A DNA stretch of 64,000 bases from Mycobacterium deserti. GTDB lineage: Bacteria > Actinomycetota > Actinomycetes > Mycobacteriales > Mycobacteriaceae. The DNA lies in contig NZ_JAODWD010000003.1 of NCBI RefSeq assembly GCF_025345615.1, positions 682,001 to 746,000 of the forward strand, written 5' to 3'. The translations under genes and the position numbers were made by a program. This document shows, one piece after another, positions 35,142 through 45,822 of this stretch. The notes beneath the pieces were generated by a model, which saw only the letters and a program-made list of their open reading frames with translations, was not told where the DNA came from and made no database searches. Every line of letters starts with the position of its first letter. The first letter of the stretch is position 1.

Positions 35142-35426
35142 TCAGCCGTTATCGGCGGCGACGACCGCGGACTTGGAAGCGGCGGTGGCGGAGCTGACGC
35201 CGGCTTGGACGCCGCCGACCAGTAAGGTTCCCGCCAAATTGTTTGCCTGCGAAGGGCCATACGCCGCCAAATAGGTCGCACCAATGGGACCGAGCGCGCC
35301 CGCGGCGGCCGCGAGCATGGCGGCGGAGTCGGCCGAGCCGACTGTGGTGATCACCGCGGATGCGGCCTCGGTGGCGTCGGCGAATGCGGCCATACCGGCC
35401 GGGGCGGCGAGAAACGCTTCACTCAT
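35142..35426 (-). CDS. Small PE-like helical protein, first gene of the - strand secreted-protein operon
   Basis: A 94-residue Ala-rich protein of two helices, starting at ATG 35426 with GGAAGG upstream; the longer frame to 35480 adds an unlikely Cys/Arg leader. It resembles PE-type or EspC-type small substrates in size, Ala content and placement before a larger WXG-like partner (33819). No Y-x-x-x-D/E motif is seen at the C-terminus. Function unknown. Confidence 0.65.
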   Translation of the reverse strand: MSEAFLAAPAGMAAFADATEAASAVITTVGSADSAAMLAAAAGALGPIGATYLAAYGPSQANNLAGTLLVGGVQAGVSSATAASKSAVVAADNG

Positions 35427-36017
35427 CGTGGCCAAGACCTTCCCTGACTCGGTGCTAGCGCTGCGTCGGCAGAAGCTCAATTACTATAACTGCGGATAAC
35501 CGAGTCAGCTAATTATTTTTATTGGGAATCCCGCCCAACGGAATTCGTTGCAATAAATTGACGTGTGCTCAAATTGCTCGGCAAATTTTGTGTACTCGTC
35601 GTCGGCATCTACGTCGTTACACTCTCGGCCGGACATGTCCCGGCCGACCCGTTATGAACAGGGGACTTCTTTTCGCGCGCACGCTTTCTGCACCCGACAT
35701 GCAGACCTTCTGGCGGGGATCGGTGAAAATTGACCATTAGCCGACTCGGCGGTCGGGGTGCTCGCTGCAGGTGTGATTCCCAGTCGACGACGTGTGTTTC
35801 GCGGCCGAGTTCTATCAGGCGCCGCAGCGCCCGAACGGCGGGGACCTGCGGCGTTTACGAAACCTCCTGGGCAGAAACAGTTTCCACGCGCCAGTGTCAC
35901 CGATGGGGCAAGCGCGGACACATTTACTGGCTGCTCGCCATCAGCGACCGTGGTGCCGGCATTAGCGACCGTTTCACCTGCGCCGGGCTTAGGCGGTGTG
36001 CGCGTCGAGCAAACGGT
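35427..36017. other. 591-base intergenic region before the - strand secreted-protein operon
   Basis: The segment 35470-35620 is much richer in A and T than the rest of the window and should contain the promoter of the - strand operon that begins at 35426. The remaining part up to 36017 has open frames on both strands (for example 35652-35921 and 35730-36713), but none resembles a protein family or has a good start; the long + frame runs across two genuine - strand genes. I see no gene here. Confidence 0.6.
35483..35512 (-). promoter_or_regulatory. Candidate promoter for the - strand PE/PPE/Esx operon
   Basis: Read on the - strand, TATAGT (positions 35488 to 35483) is a near-consensus -10 box preceded by GT. 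TTAGCT (35512 to 35507) lies 18 bases further upstream as a weak -35. The site is in the AT-rich stretch about 60 bases before the first start codon of the operon. Eye match only. Confidence 0.35.
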
Positions 36018-36383
36018 TCAGTCGTTCGCAGGCTCGGCGCGTTCGAAAGCCGTTCCATCCCAACGCGTCAGCGGAGCCCGGTGCAACTCGCGCATCCGTT
36101 GGGCGAACTGCTCTGTCAGGTGTGCCTGTCGGTCCGCGGCCACTTTGGCCGCCACTTGAGCGGTCTCCACGATGAGTGCAGCCAGCGGATCAGCGCCGAG
36201 TGCGTAAGCGTTTGGCCCCAGCCAAAGCCCGGTCATCGCTCCGTAGCCGTCGACCTCGACGCTGACGTTCTGATCGCGGCTGGTGACGCGCGCCGAGATG
36301 GTTTTGCAGTGCTCGTCCATCGCCTGCATCAGGTCGCGCTGCTTGAGGACTCGGGTGATCAGCGAGTCGGCCAGCCCAGTCAC
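36018..36383 (-). CDS. YbaB/EspL-like ESX accessory protein
   Basis: A 121-residue protein with YbaB-like arrangement: N-terminal helix, short strands (NVSVEVDGYGAMTGLWLG), and C-terminal helices. EspL and similar cytosolic helpers of ESX loci share this layout. The GTG start overlaps the stop of the preceding gene, so both are coupled. It is more distant from the two toxin-cassette copies (7915, 26065) than those are from each other. A role in stabilising or delivering substrates is inferred. Confidence 0.65.
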   Translation of the reverse strand: MTGLADSLITRVLKQRDLMQAMDEHCKTISARVTSRDQNVSVEVDGYGAMTGLWLGPNAYALGADPLAALIVETAQVAAKVAADRQAHLTEQFAQRMRELHRAPLTRWDGTAFERAEPAND

Positions 36384-36706
36384 ACCGACCTCAACCAGGT
36401 GGGGGGCAGGTCCTCGTCGTTGCCGTACGCCTGTCCCTCGGCTCGGGCCAGATCTCCGTCGGTGGCCAGGTGCAAGGGGCGAATGACGCTGGCGTCAAAG
36501 CCATTTTCGGCGAGCTCGCGCCTGCGGGTCACCTGCGCGCGCGCCGCCGACACTCGGCACAAGGCCAGTATCTCGGCAGCGAGTTGCTGCGGCGGGCTCT
36601 GCAGCGCGGCTTCGCCGAGACGAAGCGCAAGCGGCAGCCCTCGTTCGGTGGTACGCACCGTGATGGCTCCATTTGCTGATCGAACCGGCGGCTGCGGCAT
36701 ACACAT
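36380..36706 (-). CDS. EspH/EspD-like ESX accessory protein
   Basis: A protein of about 108 residues whose core, ITVRTTERGLPLALRL followed by QLAAEILALC and RAQVTRRRELAENG, follows the pattern of the conserved part of EspH and EspD, where a VSVSTLMDG segment precedes QLASEI and arginine/lysine-rich helices. EspH and EspD are cytosolic or secreted ESX-1 helpers. Two in-frame ATGs (36706 and 36700) are possible starts. It lies divergently from eccA and upstream of the YbaB-like gene, which it overlaps. Orthology is not claimed. Confidence 0.6.
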   Translation of the reverse strand: MCMPQPPVRSANGAITVRTTERGLPLALRLGEAALQSPPQQLAAEILALCRVSAARAQVTRRRELAENGFDASVIRPLHLATDGDLARAEGQAYGNDEDLPPTWLRSV

Positions 36707-36746
36707 ACGTTAGACAATCGAGGCGCGTTACAACCGCGGAACTTAG

Positions 36747-36752
36747 TACAAT
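36747..36752 (+). promoter_or_regulatory. Candidate -10 box for eccA
   Basis: TACAAT in an AT-richer patch of the divergent intergenic region between the EspH-like gene and eccA. It is a five-of-six match to a -10 consensus, about 70 bases before the eccA start. No good -35 is visible at the usual distance, so confidence is low. Confidence 0.25.
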
Positions 36753-36822
36753 TACGGGCGATTCGAGCCTTCAGCTTCTCCCGGACAGGCGCACCGCGCA
36801 GTGAGGAGACAGGTCACCCACA

Positions 36823-38640
36823 ATGAGTGGCACCAGCGACGCGCAACGGGTTTTCGACGCGGGCGTCCTGTCGCTCGGGATCCCGATCGACGGGCTCGAG
36901 ACTGAGCGCGATACCGCCTATGCAGCGCTCGCCTTCAAACGGGCCACCGAGTACGACCCGGACATGTGCGACGCCTGGCTCGGCCGTGCCGCCGCCGGCG
37001 AAGCCAGTCCCGAGGTCATCTACCACCTCTACCGAACCAGCGCGATCTCCCTGCACCGCGAGCAGCGCAGGCTCGGACTGCCGCCGCGAGCGCTGAGCGG
37101 ACGATTCCAGACCGGGTTGTATCTGGACTACCCGTTGAGTACCAAGACGGAGATCTGGCTTGCCCACGCGGCGAACATGATTGACGCCAGGGACTACGAC
37201 GAGGTCGAACGGGTGCTCGACGAATTGGACCGTGCGCGCGCCGCATCGCCCGAGCGCGACGCCGAGGCCGCTGAGATCTGCGCCTATGTCCGGGGCGTGC
37301 TGCACTTCACGACGCAGCGCTGGCCTGATGTGCTTACGACGTTGAGCACTTCGGCAGCGTTCAAGGACGAGTACATCGCCGCGGGTGCGCACCTGATGGT
37401 CGGCTCCGCCTGTGCTCAGATGGGGTTGTTCGGCGAGGGCATCCGCCGCCTCGACCGAGCAATCGGCGGCCCCATTCCGGGGGCGCGGCGAGCGGCGGAG
37501 TTCTGCAAGGGGCTGACGCTGCGCGAGATGGGCAACGAGCAGGAGGCCCGCGTCATCTTCGAGCGGATCTACAGCGAGGAGCCGGGTTTCGAGGCCAATG
37601 CCACGGCGCTATCCGATCCGAAGTATCGCCTGGTGCTCACGTCGAAGGAGATCATCGACTCCCGCACCGACCGGTGGGACCCCGCCAGCGCGCCGAGCGC
37701 AGGCGACCTCATCGGTGACGACCTCTCGGAGCGCGGTAACGAATACCTGCGCGCAGCCCAGCAGGAATTGGACCGGCAGATCGGCCTGGCAGAGGTCAAG
37801 CTTCAGGTCGCGAAACTCAAGTCGACGGCGATGCTGGCCAAGGTGCGCGGCGACAAGGGGCTGAACTCCGCCTCGCGCACACTGCACCTGGCGTTCACCG
37901 GCCCACCTGGCACCGGCAAGACCACCATCGCTCGTGTGGTCGCGCAGACGTATTGCGGACTGGGCCTGCTGCGGACACCCAATGTCGTTGAGGCCAAACG
38001 CAACGACTTCGTCGGCCAGCACCTGGGCAGCACCGCGATCAAGACGACGGCACTGATCGACTCGGCGATGGACGGGGTGCTGTTCATCGACGAGGCGTAC
38101 ACGCTGATTCAGACCGGGCTCTCCGGCGGCGACGCGTTCGGTCGCGAAGCCGTCGACACCTTGCTGGCGAGAATGGAAGACGATCGCGACCGCCTCGTGG
38201 TGATCATCGCGGGCTACGACGCGGAGATCGACCGGTTCCTCGGCTCCAACGAAGGTTTGGCGTCACGCTTCGCCAAGCGCATTCGGTTTCAGTCCTACAA
38301 CCCCCTCGAGCTGGGCGACATCGGCAGGCTGATCGCGCGCTCGCGGGACTCGGAGCTGTCCGAAGACGCCTACGAGGAACTCGTCTCGGCGGCGACCACG
38401 CTGTGTCAGGGCGAGGCGTTGGACGCGTCGGGCCAACTGCGTCCGCGCATCGACCTCGTCGGCAATGGGCGGTTCGTCCGCAACGTGATCGAAGCGGCGG
38501 AAGAAGAACGGGAGTACCGGCTCAGCGAGAGTTACGGCGCGAATCTCGCAGAGCTCGACGAGAAACAGTTGATGCGCATCGAAGTTCCGGACATGCAGGC
38601 AGCACTCAAGCAGGTGCTCGGCATGCTGACTCCGAACTAG
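36823..38640 (+). CDS. eccA: EccA-type AAA ATPase of the ESX system
   Basis: Cytosolic AAA+ ATPase of the CbxX/CfqX family, thought to free or recycle chaperones such as EspG from PE/PPE substrates. The first ~290 residues form a TPR-like helical domain; the C-terminal ATPase domain has Walker A GPPGTGKT at about residues 360-367, Walker B VLFIDEAYTL around 419-428 and the arginine-containing GLASRFAKRI. Length of 605 is normal for EccA. The ATG follows GTGAGGAGACAGG-type ribosome-binding sequence with a short spacer. It is transcribed toward the second EspI-like gene and divergently from the EspH-like gene. Confidence 0.93.
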   Translation: MSGTSDAQRVFDAGVLSLGIPIDGLETERDTAYAALAFKRATEYDPDMCDAWLGRAAAGEASPEVIYHLYRTSAISLHREQRRLGLPPRALSGRFQTGLYLDYPLSTKTEIWLAHAANMIDARDYDEVERVLDELDRARAASPERDAEAAEICAYVRGVLHFTTQRWPDVLTTLSTSAAFKDEYIAAGAHLMVGSACAQMGLFGEGIRRLDRAIGGPIPGARRAAEFCKGLTLREMGNEQEARVIFERIYSEEPGFEANATALSDPKYRLVLTSKEIIDSRTDRWDPASAPSAGDLIGDDLSERGNEYLRAAQQELDRQIGLAEVKLQVAKLKSTAMLAKVRGDKGLNSASRTLHLAFTGPPGTGKTTIARVVAQTYCGLGLLRTPNVVEAKRNDFVGQHLGSTAIKTTALIDSAMDGVLFIDEAYTLIQTGLSGGDAFGREAVDTLLARMEDDRDRLVVIIAGYDAEIDRFLGSNEGLASRFAKRIRFQSYNPLELGDIGRLIARSRDSELSEDAYEELVSAATTLCQGEALDASGQLRPRIDLVGNGRFVRNVIEAAEEEREYRLSESYGANLAELDEKQLMRIEVPDMQAALKQVLGMLTPN

Positions 38641-38652
38641 GACGGGAGCGAC

Positions 38653-39684
38653 ATGAGTCAACCGTTTGATTCCGGCGACGACACGGGGCCAGTGCAGCTG
38701 GCAGGTTCCACTCCGTTTACGAGCGCCACGGCGACCACAGACGGCCCGCCGGTGCCGACCGATGGGGAACTCGGTCTCGTTCACCGGGATCCGCCGCCAC
38801 GGACCGGATGGCGCAAGACGGTTCACCGGGCCACCGGCCTCAATCCGGGCGTCTCGGCGAGGGAAGCCGGCCAGCGCTCGTTGCTCGATCGCATCAATCA
38901 GCCGGTCCACGGGGGTCCCCACAAGATCGCCGTGCTCTCTCAGAAGGGCGGCGTCGGCAAGACGACGATCACCGTCGGGCTGGGTGCCACGCTCGCCGTG
39001 GCCAGGGGCGACCGCATCGTCGCGGTCGACGCCAATCCCGACTTCGGCACCCTCGCGCAGCGGGGTCCGGACGAAACTGATTCCACCGTACGAGATGTTC
39101 TGTTGGACGAGAACATCGTCCGGTACTCCGACATGCGCATGCACACGTCGCAGAGCACCAGCAGGCTCGAGATCTTGGCGTCGGAACGCGACCCCGCAAC
39201 ATCAGAAGCATTCTCGGAGAGTGACTATCGCGGCGTACTCGACGTCCTGCAACGGTTCTACAACATCATTCTGACCGACTGCGGCACCGGCCTTGTGCAC
39301 TCGGCGATGGCGGGAGTGCTGGACGAGGCGGACATGGTCGTGGTGGTCGCCTCGCCGGCCGTCGACTCGGCGCGCAGCGCATGGGCCACCCTGCGTTGGC
39401 TCGAGCGCCAGGGGTATTCACATCTGGTGCCGGGAGCGACGGTGGTCTTCAGCGCATCCAGGCCAGGGGAGCTGGGGCTCGACATCAACCAGTTGGCCCG
39501 CCAGTTCCTGCCGCGGGTGCGTGCGATGCACGTCGTACCGTTCGACGACCACCTCGCCGAAGGATCCGAGATCGATCTAGACCTGCTGAGCAGGCAGACC
39601 CGCCAGGCATTTCTCGAACTGGCGGCCACCATCGCCGACGGCTTCTCAGCCTTGCACTTCGCCAACGGATACGCACGCGCTTGA
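38653..39684 (+). CDS. EspI-like ParA/MinD-type ATPase (second copy, short N-terminus)
   Basis: A 343-residue P-loop ATPase and close paralogue of the one at 6202. The shared core includes GWRKTVHRATG against GWRRAVHRASG, deviant Walker A KGGVGKTT (from residue 98), VDANPDFGTLA, ILTDCGTG and FDDHLAEG. It lacks the long polyproline region and has a short Thr/Pro-rich N-terminus instead. The ATG has GGGAG upstream and lies 12 bases after eccA, so they form an operon. Two such ATPases in one ESX island suggest separate roles or partial redundancy; neither is proven. This is the last gene of the ESX island. Confidence 0.85.
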   Translation: MSQPFDSGDDTGPVQLAGSTPFTSATATTDGPPVPTDGELGLVHRDPPPRTGWRKTVHRATGLNPGVSAREAGQRSLLDRINQPVHGGPHKIAVLSQKGGVGKTTITVGLGATLAVARGDRIVAVDANPDFGTLAQRGPDETDSTVRDVLLDENIVRYSDMRMHTSQSTSRLEILASERDPATSEAFSESDYRGVLDVLQRFYNIILTDCGTGLVHSAMAGVLDEADMVVVVASPAVDSARSAWATLRWLERQGYSHLVPGATVVFSASRPGELGLDINQLARQFLPRVRAMHVVPFDDHLAEGSEIDLDLLSRQTRQAFLELAATIADGFSALHFANGYARA

Positions 39685-39692
39685 CGCGACAC

Positions 39693-39734
39693 TTGCATAC
39701 TCGCAGTAGGTAAGCGCATACTGCGGGTATGCAA
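39693..39734 (+). promoter_or_regulatory. Operator-like repeats GCATAC/GTATGC before the SnoaL-like gene
   Basis: TTGCATAC at 39693-39700, GCATAC at 39716-39721 and the inverted GTATGCAA at 39727-39734 form two nested inverted repeats; the inner one (39716-39732) is GCATAC, five bases, GTATGC, and overlaps the ATG at 39729. This spacing is typical of repressor sites. The TetR-type gene two genes downstream is the obvious candidate regulator; that link is inference. Confidence 0.45.
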
Positions 39735-40115
39735 CTGACCCAGAATGACCTCAAAGCTCTCTCGGAGCGCTACTTCGCGGCGTGGGCGGCGCGCGATCCG
39801 AATGCGATTGCCGCCATGCATACCGATGACACCCGGTTCTGGACCCACACGGGTGCGGAGCCGGTTGTGGGCCGCGATGCCGTGCGCGCGACATTCGCCG
39901 GCATCTTCGAACAGTTTCCGGATTTTTCGTTCGAGACCTACCGCGTGCTCTACGGCGACGACCACTGGGTGCTCGACTGGGCGCTGATCTCCGGCGATCT
40001 GCGCTTCGACTGCATCGACGTCGTAAACGTCTCACCCGACGGGCTGGTCTGCCGTAAGGACACGTTCATCGACTCCGTGCAGCTGCAGGCAGCACTGAAC
40101 GGGGTACCGGCATGA
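39729..40115 (+). CDS. SnoaL-like (NTF2-fold) protein
   Basis: A 128-residue protein of the SnoaL/NTF2-like fold: an N-terminal helix LSERYFAAWAARDPNAIAAMH, an aromatic strand WTHTGAEPVVGRDAVRATF, and the ending beta strands. Such proteins act as small-molecule isomerases, hydratases or binding proteins; the substrate cannot be told. It overlaps the DUF3237 gene by four bases and is followed by a TetR regulator, suggesting a small, regulated metabolic unit. The start codon lies within an inverted repeat. Confidence 0.75.
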   Translation: MQLTQNDLKALSERYFAAWAARDPNAIAAMHTDDTRFWTHTGAEPVVGRDAVRATFAGIFEQFPDFSFETYRVLYGDDHWVLDWALISGDLRFDCIDVVNVSPDGLVCRKDTFIDSVQLQAALNGVPA

Positions 40116-40603
40116 CCTCCGCGATGGCAATCGATCAGCTGCCGTTGCTGACCGCTCTTCCTGCCGAGCACCTGTTCGACATGCACGTCAATCTGCAACC
40201 GGCACAACCCATTGCGACGCCCGTCGGTGCGCGCATGACTTTCATTACCACCGGCGGTGTGGTCGAGGGTCCCCGACTGCGGGGCGAACTGCTACCTGGC
40301 GGCGGCGACTGGCTGCTGGTCGGCAGCGACGGCGTAGGACGGGTGGACGTGCGGGCCACCATTCGCACCCACGACGGTGTGCTCATCCATTACGAGGCCC
40401 GCGGCATCATCAAGGTCCCCGCGGACGGGCTCGATCGCCTCAGCGCGGGCGACGTTCTGCCCTTTGCGGAAAGCTACGTCCGCACCACACCGACGTTCGA
40501 GACCGCCGACGAGCGCTACGCGTGGCTCAGCGAAGTCGTCGCCGTCGGCTACAACGTCCTGTCGCCGAACCACATCGACTACCGCGTATACCGCGTGCAG
40601 TGA
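40112..40603 (+). CDS. DUF3237-family protein
   Basis: A 163-residue protein of the DUF3237 (UPF0311) family: a beta-barrel-like protein of unknown activity recognised by PVGARMTFITTGGVVEGPRLRGELLPGGGDW in short pieces (VGARM, GGVVEGPRL, LPGGGDW), then RATIRTHDGVLIHYEARG and a C-terminal aromatic segment. The ATG overlaps the SnoaL-like gene. Both products are often metabolic accessory proteins in actinobacteria. Function unknown. Confidence 0.78.
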   Translation: MTSAMAIDQLPLLTALPAEHLFDMHVNLQPAQPIATPVGARMTFITTGGVVEGPRLRGELLPGGGDWLLVGSDGVGRVDVRATIRTHDGVLIHYEARGIIKVPADGLDRLSAGDVLPFAESYVRTTPTFETADERYAWLSEVVAVGYNVLSPNHIDYRVYRVQ

Positions 40604-40639
40604 GCGAGTAGTCGCGCCGATTTCGGTTATGGTCAGCCG

Positions 40640-41242
40640 GTGGCGACGAAGGTGGCGAGACGTACACAGGCCGAGCGGACCGAGGCGACCACCGCCGCGC
40701 TCGTCGAGGCCGCGCGCGAACTGTTCGCCCGCGACGGTTACGACGCCACCTCGCTTGACGCGGTCGCTGCCAGGGCGGGGGTAACCAAGGGCGCCGTGTA
40801 CCACCACTTCGACGGCAAGCGTCAATTGTTCGAGGCGGTGTTCTCGCGCGAGGTCGAGCGAATGGTCGCACCGTTGGCAGCCGCGTACGGCCGCAAGAAG
40901 GATCCGTGGGACGCCTTCGGGGCGGCGTGTCGCGCCTTTCTCGACGAGTGCCTCGACCCGGGGTATCAGCGCATCGTGCTGCTGGACGCTGCCGCGGCGA
41001 TCGGCTGGGAGCAGATCCGCCATCTCGAATCCCCGCTTCTGGAGCTGATGGAAGTCGCGATCGCTCGCGCCGCGGACGCGGGCCGGATCGCCAAGCGTCG
41101 GCCGGGCCCACTGGCCCACTTCCTCTACGGCGCGCTGTGTGAGACCGCAATGATCGTCGCCCGCTCCGACGACCAGAAGACCGCCCACCGGGAGGCGGTG
41201 ACCGAGATCGGTCGCGTGCTCGGCGGCCTGGCCTCGACCTGA
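40640..41242 (+). CDS. TetR/AcrR-family transcriptional regulator
   Basis: A 200-residue repressor-type protein. Residues about 12-58 form the TetR helix-turn-helix (ARELFARDGYDATSLDAVAARAGVTKGAVYHHF), here in shorter motifs ARELFARDGYDATS and KGAVYHHFDGK. The C-terminal half is the variable ligand-binding and dimer domain. The start is GTG at 40640. It is the third gene of the group SnoaL-like, DUF3237, TetR and may act on the inverted repeats at 39693-39734. Its ligand is unknown. aroC follows 42 bases later in the same direction. Confidence 0.88.
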   Translation: MATKVARRTQAERTEATTAALVEAARELFARDGYDATSLDAVAARAGVTKGAVYHHFDGKRQLFEAVFSREVERMVAPLAAAYGRKKDPWDAFGAACRAFLDECLDPGYQRIVLLDAAAAIGWEQIRHLESPLLELMEVAIARAADAGRIAKRRPGPLAHFLYGALCETAMIVARSDDQKTAHREAVTEIGRVLGGLAST

Positions 41243-41284
41243 CGGGCGAAACCGCAGGAAGCGGCCTGTGGGAAGATGGGACGC

Positions 41285-42495
41285 GTGTTGCGATGGACCA
41301 CAGCTGGTGAATCCCACGGCCGCGCGCTGGTGGCCGTCGTCGAAGGCATGGTCGCCGGGGTTCACGTGACCTCGGACGAGATCGCGGCGCAACTGGCCCG
41401 ACGCCGCCTGGGCTACGGGCGTGGCGCGCGGATGAAGTTCGAGCAGGACCAGGTGACGGTGCTGGCGGGCGTGCGGCACGGTCTGACGCTCGGCGGCCCG
41501 ATCGCCATCGAAATCGGCAACACCGAGTGGCCGAAGTGGGAAACCGTCATGGCGGCCGACCCCGTCGACTCCGCGGTGCTTGCGGACAGCGCACGCAACG
41601 CACCGCTGACCCGGCCGAGGCCCGGCCATGCCGACTACGCAGGCATGCTCAAGTACGGGTTCGACGACGCCCGGCCGGTGTTGGAGCGGGCAAGCGCCCG
41701 CGAGACCGCGGCCCGCGTCGCGGCCGGAACCGTTGCCAGGGCCTTCCTCAAGGAGGCGCTGGGCGTCGATGTGCTCTCCCACGTCATTTCGATCGGCGCG
41801 TCGAAACCCTACGACGGCCCACCCCCGCAACCCGCCGATCTCGCGGCCATCGACGCCAGCCCCGTGCGGGCCTCCAGCGAAGCTGCCGAGCAGTCGATGA
41901 TCGCCGAGATCGAGGCCGCCAAGAAGGACGGCGACACCCTCGGCGGAGTCGTCGAGGTCGTCGTCAACGGCCTGCCGATCGGCCTTGGCTCGTTCACCAG
42001 CGGCGACAACCGCCTCGACAGCCAACTGGCCGGCGCGGTGATGGGCATCCAGGCGATCAAGGGTGTCGAGATCGGCGACGGATTCGAAACCGCGCGCCGT
42101 CGCGGCAGCGTCGCCCACGACGAGATGTACCCCGGCCCCGACGGGGTGCTGCGCTCGACGAACCGCGCAGGCGGTCTCGAGGGTGGCATGACCAACGGTC
42201 AGCCGCTGCGGGTGCGCGCTGCGATGAAGCCCATCTCGACGGTGCCGCGGGCGCTGGCGACCGTCGACATGGCCACCGGTGACGAGGCCGTCGCGATCCA
42301 CCAGCGCTCCGATGTGTGCGCAGTGCCTGCCGCGGGCGTGGTCGTCGAGACCATGGTCGCTCTGGTACTTGCGCGCGCCGCCCTCGAGAAGTTCGGCGGC
42401 GATTCGCTTGCCGAGACCCGCACCAACATCGACAGCTATCTGCGCGCGGTGGCCCAACGCGAGCCGTCCGCCCAACCGGTCCAGGCGTCGGGCTG

Positions 42496-42496
<1 letters not shown>
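41285..42496 (+). CDS. aroC: Chorismate synthase
   Basis: Last enzyme of the shikimate pathway: converts 5-enolpyruvylshikimate-3-phosphate to chorismate with reduced flavin. The protein begins [17 protein letters not shown] and contains [44 protein letters not shown] and [18 protein letters not shown], the known chorismate synthase signatures. GTG 41285 is preferred because GGGAAG then stands nine bases upstream and because mycobacterial orthologues start at this point; ATG 41276 is the alternative. The stop overlaps the start of aroK. Cytosolic; core metabolism. Confidence 0.96.
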
Positions 42497-44682
<2,186 letters not shown>

Positions 44683-44754
44683 ACGTTCCTCCACGGCGAA
44701 AATGGGGTGAACACCTCATGTGCCGGCACCGGTCGGTGATGCACAGTTCGACTC

Positions 44755-45810
44755 ATGCGTACCGCACTACGTCCATACATGACCACCGGCATCGCCCTTG
44801 TGGGCGCCAGCGTCATCGCGCTAACTCCGGTGACGGCGCCGCCCCCGCATATGCCGGCGGTCGAGGTCGCCGCGCCGGCCACTGCAATGCGCGCGGTGAC
44901 CGCCGATGTGCAACTGACCGCGCTGCTCGATGACCTCGTCGCCGCGGTGCAGCAGTCGATCACCGAAACCATCAAGCTGTACACGCAGACCCTGCCGGAC
45001 ACCGCCGCAGACCTGGTCTCCGCGGGACGATTCGCGCACCTCGCGGTGCTTGCGGTCAACACCGCCTACCTCACTCCGCTGACGATCATCGCGCCGTTCG
45101 CCGTCGGCCTGATGCAGGCCATCCCCAAGCCTCTCGGCACCATGGACGGGGTGATCAACGAGGCGCTCAAGATGATCATCCAGACGCCTGCGGTGACCGG
45201 GGTGAGCATTCTGAGTCTGTTCGCCTCGATCATCGACGACGGTCTGTCGCCGTTCGATGCCGTCGTGGGGGCGTTCGGTTATCTGACCGAGGCGGTCACC
45301 AAGACGGTTGAGAGCCTTCAGAAGATCGCGACAACGTTGGGTGGCGCCTTGCCGATCGCCGATCTGGCCCCGCCGCCCGCAATCCAGGCGCGTCAACAGG
45401 CTCCCGCGTTGGCGACAGAAATTCCCGCTGTTCTGGACGACTCCAATGTCGTTCCGGCCAGCCTGAATTCGTCGAACGGGGAAGGCGCGATCGAGCCGCT
45501 CACAGCGACCGTCGCCGCGGATTCTGAGGACACCGAGGCGAACGGGCTGTCCGAGGCCGAGGATGAGACTGCCGACGAGTCGCAGGAAGACGTCGATGAC
45601 GGACTGACGCCCAACGGCGGCACCGACATGTCCGACGGCAATCAGGCCGAACGCGGTACCGCGGGCGAAGTGGCCGCCGGCGATGACGAGCCGTCCACCG
45701 ACGCTGCGGGTGACACCGTTGTCGATGCCGGCGACGACACAGGAGAAACGACGGCTGACGGGGACACCGAGTCGGGCGCGACAGGTGGCACTGAAGGACC
45801 CGCCGAATGA
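44755..45810 (+). CDS. Secreted or exported protein with acidic C-terminal tail
   Basis: A 351-residue protein with an Ala-rich, signal-like N-terminus (ALVGASVIALTPVTAP), a helical, partly hydrophobic middle (residues about 60-200), then a long low-complexity tail rich in Asp, Glu, Gly and Thr from about residue 230 to the end. Mycobacteria encode several Ala-rich exported proteins of this build; I do not know a function. It follows aroQ after 72 bases and faces the LuxR-type gene. The acidic tail is probably disordered. Confidence 0.7.
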   Translation: MRTALRPYMTTGIALVGASVIALTPVTAPPPHMPAVEVAAPATAMRAVTADVQLTALLDDLVAAVQQSITETIKLYTQTLPDTAADLVSAGRFAHLAVLAVNTAYLTPLTIIAPFAVGLMQAIPKPLGTMDGVINEALKMIIQTPAVTGVSILSLFASIIDDGLSPFDAVVGAFGYLTEAVTKTVESLQKIATTLGGALPIADLAPPPAIQARQQAPALATEIPAVLDDSNVVPASLNSSNGEGAIEPLTATVAADSEDTEANGLSEAEDETADESQEDVDDGLTPNGGTDMSDGNQAERGTAGEVAAGDDEPSTDAAGDTVVDAGDDTGETTADGDTESGATGGTEGPAE

Positions 45811-45822
45811 TGTTGCCCGCAT

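Noticed and set aside
35730..36713. Long + strand open frame of 327 codons
   Set aside because: It runs across two overlapping - strand genes with family resemblance (YbaB-like and EspH-like) and has Arg/Ser/Cys-rich low-quality sequence typical of a shadow frame.
40292..42475. Long - strand open frame of 727 codons opposite the DUF3237, TetR and aroC genes
   Set aside because: It crosses three well-supported + strand genes and its translation is His/Arg/Gly-rich without any motif.
45811..45822. Terminator between the convergent secreted-protein and LuxR genes
   Set aside because: Only 12 bases lie between the stops and no hairpin with a T run is visible.
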